Assembly (NCBI RefSeq): GCF_039534125.1
Contig: NZ_BAAAUV010000004.1
Span: forward strand, 248,001-312,000
Source: Actinocorallia longicatena
GTDB taxonomy: Bacteria > Actinomycetota > Actinomycetes > Streptosporangiales > Streptosporangiaceae
Reading direction: 5' to 3'
DNA length: 64,000 nt
The notes beneath the pieces were generated by a model that saw nothing but the letters and a program-made list of their open reading frames with translations, searched no databases and was not told the origin of the DNA. Below, piece after piece: positions 59,693 to 64,000 of the stretch. A program made the position numbers and the translations under genes. Each line of letters starts with the position of its first letter. Position 1 is the first letter of the stretch.

Positions 59693-60099
59693 CCGCCTCC
59701 GACCTGGCCCGGGAGATGGGCCGCCGCTTCAGGGCGGGAGACTTCGACGGCGCGTTCGCCCTGCTCCACCCCGAGTTCCGGATCCTGCAGCCCGGGTCGC
59801 TGCCGCACGGAGGCTGGCACCACGGCTCCGCCGGGATGGCGGAGATGGGCGCGCGGTTCGCCGAGCACTGGACCCGGACGATCGGCGAGGCGCACCTGTT
59901 CGGAGACGGGGACTTCGCCGCCCAGACCACGGCCCAGACCTGGACGTCCCTCGCCACCGGCCGCTCGGCCACGGTCGAGGTCGTCGAGCTGTTCACGGCC
60001 GACGGAGACCTCATCCGCGAGATCAGGGTGTTCCAGCAGGACACCCATGCCCTGCTGGCCACCCTTGACCGGCCCGCGGAAGGAAAGGAGCATAAGTAA
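59689..60099 (+). CDS. SnoaL/NTF2-like family protein
   Basis: This 136-aa alpha+beta cone-fold protein has GRRFRAGDFDGAFALLHPEF at the N-terminus and TVEVVELFTADGDLIREIRV, typical of SnoaL-like isomerases, hydratases or ring-closing enzymes. Its reaction is unknown. The GTG start overlaps the CaiB stop. The stop codon (TAA) lies inside a family B-like site that precedes the next amidohydrolase. Confidence 0.78.
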   Translation: MTASDLAREMGRRFRAGDFDGAFALLHPEFRILQPGSLPHGGWHHGSAGMAEMGARFAEHWTRTIGEAHLFGDGDFAAQTTAQTWTSLATGRSATVEVVELFTADGDLIREIRVFQQDTHALLATLDRPAEGKEHK

Positions 60100-60114
60100 C
60101 TATGCACTCACTTA
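60097..60114. promoter_or_regulatory. family B-like operator covering a start codon (site B6)
   Basis: Read on the minus strand, TAAGTGAGTGCATAGTTA agrees with site B2 at 11 of 18 positions. It spans the SnoaL-like stop codon and the amidohydrolase ATG at 60102. Wider ATAAGTA/TACTTAT arms flank it. Weak copy. Confidence 0.4.
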
Positions 60115-61307
60115 CTTATCGTCTGGTCGACGCGGACGCGCACTACTACGAACCCGACGACTGCTTCACCCGGCACATCGAGGCGCGGTTCCGGGACAGG
60201 ACCCTGCGCGTCGACCGCCGGGGCGACGGCCTCGGCCGGATCTTCCTCGGCGACAGCCGCACCTTCATGAGCGTCATGCCGGGCGACTACGCCTCGGCCC
60301 CCGGCGCGCTGGAGGGGCTGTTCGCCGGGGGAGTGGCCGACGGCTTCACCCACCGGGAGGTGATCAACGCCAGGGACTTCCCGGCCTTCATGGAGCGCGG
60401 GGCCCGGCTGGAGCTGATGGACGAGCAGGGCGTCGAGGCCTCGATCATGCTCCCGACGCTGGGCGTCGCTGTCGAGAACGACATGCGCCACGACGTCGAG
60501 CTGACCTACGCCAGCCTGCGGGCGTTCAACCGGTGGCTGGAGGAGGACTGGGGCTACGGCGCCGACGGCCGGCTGTTCGCCGTGCCGATGCTCTCGCTCC
60601 TCGACCCCGAGCACGCGATGATCGAGCTCCACCGGGTGCTCGGCGAGGGGGCGCGGCTCGTCCATCTGTGCCCGGGGCCGACCGGCGGGCGCTCTCCCGC
60701 GGACCCGCTGTTCGACCCGTTCTGGGACACCGTCGCCCAGGCCGGAGTGCCCGTGGTCTTCCACGTCTCCAACAGCGGCTACCAGCACTTCTACGGCAAA
60801 CTCTGGTCGGAGCACCCGGCCAACCCCTCGCACCGGCAGTCGCCGCTCCAGTGGGCGCTGTGCAACACCGAGCGGCCGCTCGTCGACACCCTGACCGCGC
60901 TCACCCTGCACAACCTGTTCGGCCGCCACCCCAAGGTGCGGATCCTGTCGATCGAGAACGGCTCGGCCTGGCTGAAGCAGCTGTTCAAGACCGTCGACAA
61001 GGCCGCGGCGCTGGGCCGCAAGGGGCCGATGATCGGCGGGGCGCTCCCGGCGCGCCCCAGCGAGAGCCTCGCCGAGCACCTGTGGGTCTGCCCCTTCCCC
61101 GAGGACGACGTGGACGACCTGATCGGCGCGATCGGGGCGGAGCACGTGCTGTTCGGCTCGGACTACCCCCACCCCGAGGGGCTGCGCGAACCCCGCGATT
61201 ACGTCACCCGCCTCGACGACTGCGACGCCGGGGTGCGCCGCAAGGTCCTGCGCGGCAACACCGCGGGCCTCCTCGGCCTGCCCGACCTCGCGCCGGTGCC
61301 GGGATGA
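60102..61307 (+). CDS. ACMSD-like amidohydrolase (amidohydrolase_2)
   Basis: This 401-aa TIM-barrel metalloenzyme has RLVDADAHYYEPDD (D-x-D-x-H), VVFHVSNSGYQHFYGKLW near 215, ILSIENGSAWLKQLFK and GSDYPHPEGLREPR near the C-terminus, closely parallel to the 13584 gene. An AAAGGAG lies 12 nt before the ATG, a little long, and an operator-like element overlaps the start. It overlaps the alcohol dehydrogenase gene by ATGA. Reaction unknown. Confidence 0.84.
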   Translation: MHSLTYRLVDADAHYYEPDDCFTRHIEARFRDRTLRVDRRGDGLGRIFLGDSRTFMSVMPGDYASAPGALEGLFAGGVADGFTHREVINARDFPAFMERGARLELMDEQGVEASIMLPTLGVAVENDMRHDVELTYASLRAFNRWLEEDWGYGADGRLFAVPMLSLLDPEHAMIELHRVLGEGARLVHLCPGPTGGRSPADPLFDPFWDTVAQAGVPVVFHVSNSGYQHFYGKLWSEHPANPSHRQSPLQWALCNTERPLVDTLTALTLHNLFGRHPKVRILSIENGSAWLKQLFKTVDKAAALGRKGPMIGGALPARPSESLAEHLWVCPFPEDDVDDLIGAIGAEHVLFGSDYPHPEGLREPRDYVTRLDDCDAGVRRKVLRGNTAGLLGLPDLAPVPG

Positions 61308-62398
61308 GGGTCGCGATCGCCTACGAGGCGGGCAAGCCGCCCGTCCTCGAGGACCTGCCGGTGCCCGCGATCGGCCCGAGCGACGTCCTCGTGCGGATCA
61401 GCGCCAGCGGGATCTGCCACACCGACCTCAACGTGCTGGAGGGCCGGTCGGCGCTGGGACTGCCGATCGCCCTCGGGCACGAGGGCTGCGGCATCGTGGA
61501 GGAGACCGGATCCGAGGTGCGCCGGGTGAAACCGGGCGACCGGGTCCTGGCGTCCGTCGCGCCCGCCTGCGGGCTGTGCTGGTCGTGCCTCAACGGCATG
61601 TCGAACCAGTGCGCGCTGAACGCCGCGGTCAAGGCCGAGCCCCGGTTCGCCCTGCCGGACGGCCGGAGCGCCGCCGCGGTCTGCGGCTGCGGGACCTTCG
61701 CCGAGGCGATGGTCGTTCACGAGGCCTCGCTGGTCCCCGTCGAGACCGATCTGCCCGACGAGCAGCTCGCCCTGCTCGGCTGCGGTGTCACGACCGGGCT
61801 CGGCGCCGTGCTCAACACGGCCGCCGTCACGCCCGGGTCGTCCGTCGCGGTGATCGGCTGCGGCGGGGTCGGGCAGTCGGTGATCCAGGGCGCGGGGATC
61901 GCCGGGGCCGCGGTCGTCATCGCCGTCGACCCGTCGCCGGGACGCCGCGAGGCGAGCCTGCGATCGGGCGCCACCCACGCGGTGGACCCCGGTGACGGGG
62001 ACCCGGTGGCGCGGATCAGGGAACTGACCGGCGGACGCGGCGCCGACTACACCTTCGAGGCGGTCGGCCGCCCCGAGCTCATGGTCCAGGCGTTCGACAT
62101 GGCGCGCTCGCACGGCACCGTGACGCTCGTCGGCATGCCCCCGGTCGGCTCCACCCTGAGCCTGCCCGCCATGCAGGCGGTGTTCTCGGGCAAGCGCCTG
62201 GCCGGGTCGGTCCTCGGCGGCGCCCAGATCCTGCGCGACTTCCCCCGCTACATCCGCCTCGCCGAGTCCGGCCGTCTCGACCTGGCCTCGCTCGTCTCCA
62301 CCCGGATCACGCTCGACGAGATCGTCCACGGCCTCGACCTCGCGGCCAGGGCCGAGGGCGTCCGCACCGTGATCACCCCGGGGACCGCCGATGGATGA
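61304..62398 (+). CDS. zinc-dependent alcohol dehydrogenase (MDR family)
   Basis: This 364-aa medium-chain dehydrogenase has catalytic-zinc region SGICHTDLNVLEG and ALGHEGCG, structural-zinc cysteines in CGLCWSCLNGMSNQC, and the cofactor motif VIGCGGVGQSVIQG near residue 186. It oxidises an alcohol to an aldehyde or ketone with NAD(P). It overlaps the amidohydrolase by ATGA and the SDR by 8 bp. Its product could feed the SDR or an aldehyde dehydrogenase. Confidence 0.91.
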   Translation: MRVAIAYEAGKPPVLEDLPVPAIGPSDVLVRISASGICHTDLNVLEGRSALGLPIALGHEGCGIVEETGSEVRRVKPGDRVLASVAPACGLCWSCLNGMSNQCALNAAVKAEPRFALPDGRSAAAVCGCGTFAEAMVVHEASLVPVETDLPDEQLALLGCGVTTGLGAVLNTAAVTPGSSVAVIGCGGVGQSVIQGAGIAGAAVVIAVDPSPGRREASLRSGATHAVDPGDGDPVARIRELTGGRGADYTFEAVGRPELMVQAFDMARSHGTVTLVGMPPVGSTLSLPAMQAVFSGKRLAGSVLGGAQILRDFPRYIRLAESGRLDLASLVSTRITLDEIVHGLDLAARAEGVRTVITPGTADG

Positions 62399-63146
62399 GA
62401 TGTTCCGCCTCGACGGGCGGGTGGCGCTGGTCACCGGGGCCTCCTCGGGGCTCGGGGAGGCGATCGCCCGCGGGCTGGCCGCCGCGGGCGCCCGGGTGGC
62501 CGTGACGGCGCGGCGGGTGGACCGGCTGGAGAAGCTCGCCGAGCAGATCGGCGGGCTGGCCGTCGGCTGCGACCTGCTCGACCTCGACCGGCTCGGCGGG
62601 GTCGTCTCCCGGGTCGCGGACGAGCTGGGCGGGCCGGAGATCCTCGTCAACGCCGCCGGGATGATCTTCAGCAGCGTCCCGGCCGAGCGGGAGCCGCTCG
62701 AGGACGTCCGCCGCACCCTCGACCTCAACCTCGTCGCGCCGTTCCGGCTGGCGCAGGCCGTGTACCCGCACATGGTCGCGGCCGGGCGGGGCTCGATCGT
62801 CAACGTGTCGTCGATCAGCGGCCACGTGGGGGTGCCGGGCATCCCACAGGCCTCCTACGCCGCGAGCAAGCTGGGGCTGTCCGGGCTGACCAGGGAGCTG
62901 GCCGTCCAGTGGGCGGCGCACGCGATCCGCGTCAACACGGTAGCGCCCGGCTTCTTCCGCAGCGAGATCACCGACGGGCTGTACGACGACGAGCGCTCCC
63001 ACTCCTGGCTGCGCCGGAACATCCCGCTGCCCGGCGACGGCACCCCGCAGGACCAGGTGGGCGCCGTCCTGTGGCTCGCGAGCGACGCGGGCCGCTACGT
63101 CACGGGCCAGACGATCGTCATCGACGGCGGCTGGACGGCCCGCTAG
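62391..63146 (+). CDS. short-chain dehydrogenase/reductase (SDR)
   Basis: This 251-aa classical SDR has VTGASSGLGEAIARGLAAAG, NAAGM, Ser in IVNVSSISG and the YAASKLG pair, with GRYVTGQTIVIDGGW at the end. It is FabG-like and would oxidise or reduce a 3-hydroxy/3-keto group. It is the last gene of the plus-strand operon starting at the LLM gene or at 60102. Its stop codon interlocks with that of the convergent GntR gene (CTAG). Confidence 0.92.
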   Translation: MDEMFRLDGRVALVTGASSGLGEAIARGLAAAGARVAVTARRVDRLEKLAEQIGGLAVGCDLLDLDRLGGVVSRVADELGGPEILVNAAGMIFSSVPAEREPLEDVRRTLDLNLVAPFRLAQAVYPHMVAAGRGSIVNVSSISGHVGVPGIPQASYAASKLGLSGLTRELAVQWAAHAIRVNTVAPGFFRSEITDGLYDDERSHSWLRRNIPLPGDGTPQDQVGAVLWLASDAGRYVTGQTIVIDGGWTAR

Positions 63147-63934
63147 ATACGGGTGCCGAGGGCGGACTGCATCGCCTGCCGGGATCCGGCGGAGGAGGCG
63201 TTGACGATGCCGCCGTCGAAGCGGTCGAGGACGAGGCGCTGGGTGGCGACCAGATGGGCGCGGGCCGTGCGTTCGGCGTCGTCGGCACGCCCCGCCGCGA
63301 CGAGCCCGGCGAGCCGCCGGTGGGCGCGGAGCGCGTCCTCGGCCTGGGCCCGGGAGGGGTACTCGCCCAGTCCCGTGCGCACCTCCGCCCAGGCCTCCTC
63401 CTGTGCCGACCAGAGCGCGACCAGCCCGCTCACCACGTACCGGACGGTCGCGTTCGGGGTGAGGGCGACGAGCAGGTCGTGGAACTCACGGGCCGCGCGG
63501 GTGAAGGCCACGCCGTCGTCGAGCAGCCCGGCCGAGGCCTCGACGCTCGCCTCCAGCGCGGGGACGACCGCCTCCGCCCGGTCGGGACGGCGGGCGCACT
63601 CGGCCGCGCACAGCGGTTCCAGAAGCTGGAGCCCCTCGGCGAGATCACGCAGCGTGACCCGGCCGCCCTGCAAGGCCAGGCCGAGATGGTAGGCGGCCGA
63701 AGCCCCGTCGGGCCGGTGCACCTCGGCCCCGCCGACGCTGCCCCGCCGGACGGTCACCAGCCCCTCGGTCTCGAGGATCCGCAGCGCCTCGCGCACCGAG
63801 GGATGGCTGACCCCGAACTCCTGTACGAGCTGCTCCTGGGCCGGCAGCCGGAAGCCGTCGTCGCCCGCCAGGATGCGGGCGCGCAGCTCGGCGGCGACGG
63901 TCTCGGCGATGCGGCGCTGCGGGACTCGGCTCAC
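63143..63934 (-). CDS. GntR-family transcriptional regulator, FadR subfamily
   Basis: This 263-aa regulator has an N-terminal winged HTH (LPAQEQLVQEFGVSHPSVRE and ALRILETEGLVTVRRGSVGG, residues 30-69) and an all-helical FadR-type FCD ligand domain with conserved acidic or His metal-binding residues. The GTG start has only a weak ribosome site. It probably autoregulates through the palindrome at 63974 and may control a divergent gene outside the window. Confidence 0.9.
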   Translation of the reverse strand: MSRVPQRRIAETVAAELRARILAGDDGFRLPAQEQLVQEFGVSHPSVREALRILETEGLVTVRRGSVGGAEVHRPDGASAAYHLGLALQGGRVTLRDLAEGLQLLEPLCAAECARRPDRAEAVVPALEASVEASAGLLDDGVAFTRAAREFHDLLVALTPNATVRYVVSGLVALWSAQEEAWAEVRTGLGEYPSRAQAEDALRAHRRLAGLVAAGRADDAERTARAHLVATQRLVLDRFDGGIVNASSAGSRQAMQSALGTRI

Positions 63935-63973
63935 CCCTGGATTCTAGTGACCGCAGGATCTGGCACAAGTATT

Positions 63974-63993
63974 GCAATCATTATAATGATTGC
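63974..63993. promoter_or_regulatory. 20-bp perfect palindrome (GntR/FadR-type operator)
   Basis: GCAATCATTATAATGATTGC is perfectly palindromic and AT-rich. It starts 39 bp upstream of the GntR start. FadR-subfamily regulators bind compact palindromes of this size, so it is likely the autoregulatory operator and may also control a divergent neighbour beyond the window. Confidence 0.68.
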
Positions 63994-64000
63994 CTACGTT

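Noticed and set aside
61304..62398. NDMA-dependent (mycofactocin) alcohol dehydrogenase
   Set aside because: The N-terminal pattern does not match that subfamily as I know it; only a general zinc MDR call is justified.

Overview
The window is about 64 kb of very GC-rich DNA with third-position G/C bias, many GTG starts, and dense operons whose genes overlap by 4 bp (ATGA/GTGA). It encodes an F420-type LLM oxidoreductase, a mycofactocin-type SDR, a DUF3068/PorA-type protein and many TetR regulators. Together these point to an actinomycete (Actinomycetota). I cannot fix the family from sequence alone. I saw no rRNA, tRNA, CRISPR array, insertion sequence or phage gene. Almost all of the DNA codes for catabolism, its transport and its regulation.

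Layout. (1) 1-11.9 kb: a cut-off TetR, an HSL-type esterase, a flavin monooxygenase, a ketosteroid-dehydrogenase-like flavoprotein, an IclR regulator, and a complete meta-cleavage operon mhpB-A-C-D-F-E. This operon converts a 3-(2,3-dihydroxyphenyl)propionate-type catechol to central metabolites. (2) 11.9-19.2 kb: a TauD-type dioxygenase and SDR, diverging from an ACMSD-like amidohydrolase and two acyl-CoA dehydrogenase subunits; then a Rieske oxygenase with a CMD-family protein and a small partner. (3) 19.3-26.5 kb: a branched-chain-type ABC importer (fused permease and two ATPases), two small unknown proteins, an amidohydrolase, an enoyl-CoA hydratase and an acyl-CoA dehydrogenase in one operon. 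(4) 26.6-33.6 kb: two TetR genes, a DUF3068 protein, an ACAD10/11-like dehydrogenase with its phosphotransferase-fold partner, and the lipoprotein substrate-binding subunit of the importer. (5) 33.6-40.2 kb: a molybdenum hydroxylase (CoxL/M/S type) operon with CoxG, a mycofactocin-type SDR, XdhC and a 44-codon micro-ORF. (6) 40.3-49 kb: TetR, a second Rieske oxygenase, a P450, an amidohydrolase, a 1127-aa indolepyruvate:ferredoxin oxidoreductase and EthD-like small proteins. (7) 49-63.9 kb: an aldehyde dehydrogenase, a D-aminoacylase-like enzyme, two more amidohydrolases, SDRs, an Ltp2-like thiolase with a DUF35 partner, an LLM oxidoreductase, a double-length CaiB/BaiF protein, a zinc alcohol dehydrogenase and a GntR regulator.

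How it may work together. Two inverted-repeat operator families recur in front of different operons. Family A (GAGAAT-N3-ATTCTC) links the TauD/SDR, amidohydrolase/ACAD, Rieske/CMD, importer, binding-protein, ACAD10-like and thiolase/DUF35 units. Family B (near TAAGYGAGYRTTCACTTA) links the second Rieske, the P450/IOR operon, the D-acylase, two amidohydrolases and the LLM/CaiB operon. A third motif (GTGCWAATA) precedes the monooxygenase, the flavoprotein and the mhp operon. The simplest reading is an unassigned multi-operon route that imports a compound, oxidises it (Rieske, P450, Mo-hydroxylase), processes CoA-ester side chains (ACADs, hydratase, Ltp2/DUF35 retro-aldol) and cleaves rings or carboxylates (amidohydrolases, mhp). 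The substrate is not determinable from sequence. No acyl-CoA ligase and no ferredoxin or ferredoxin reductase is encoded in the window.
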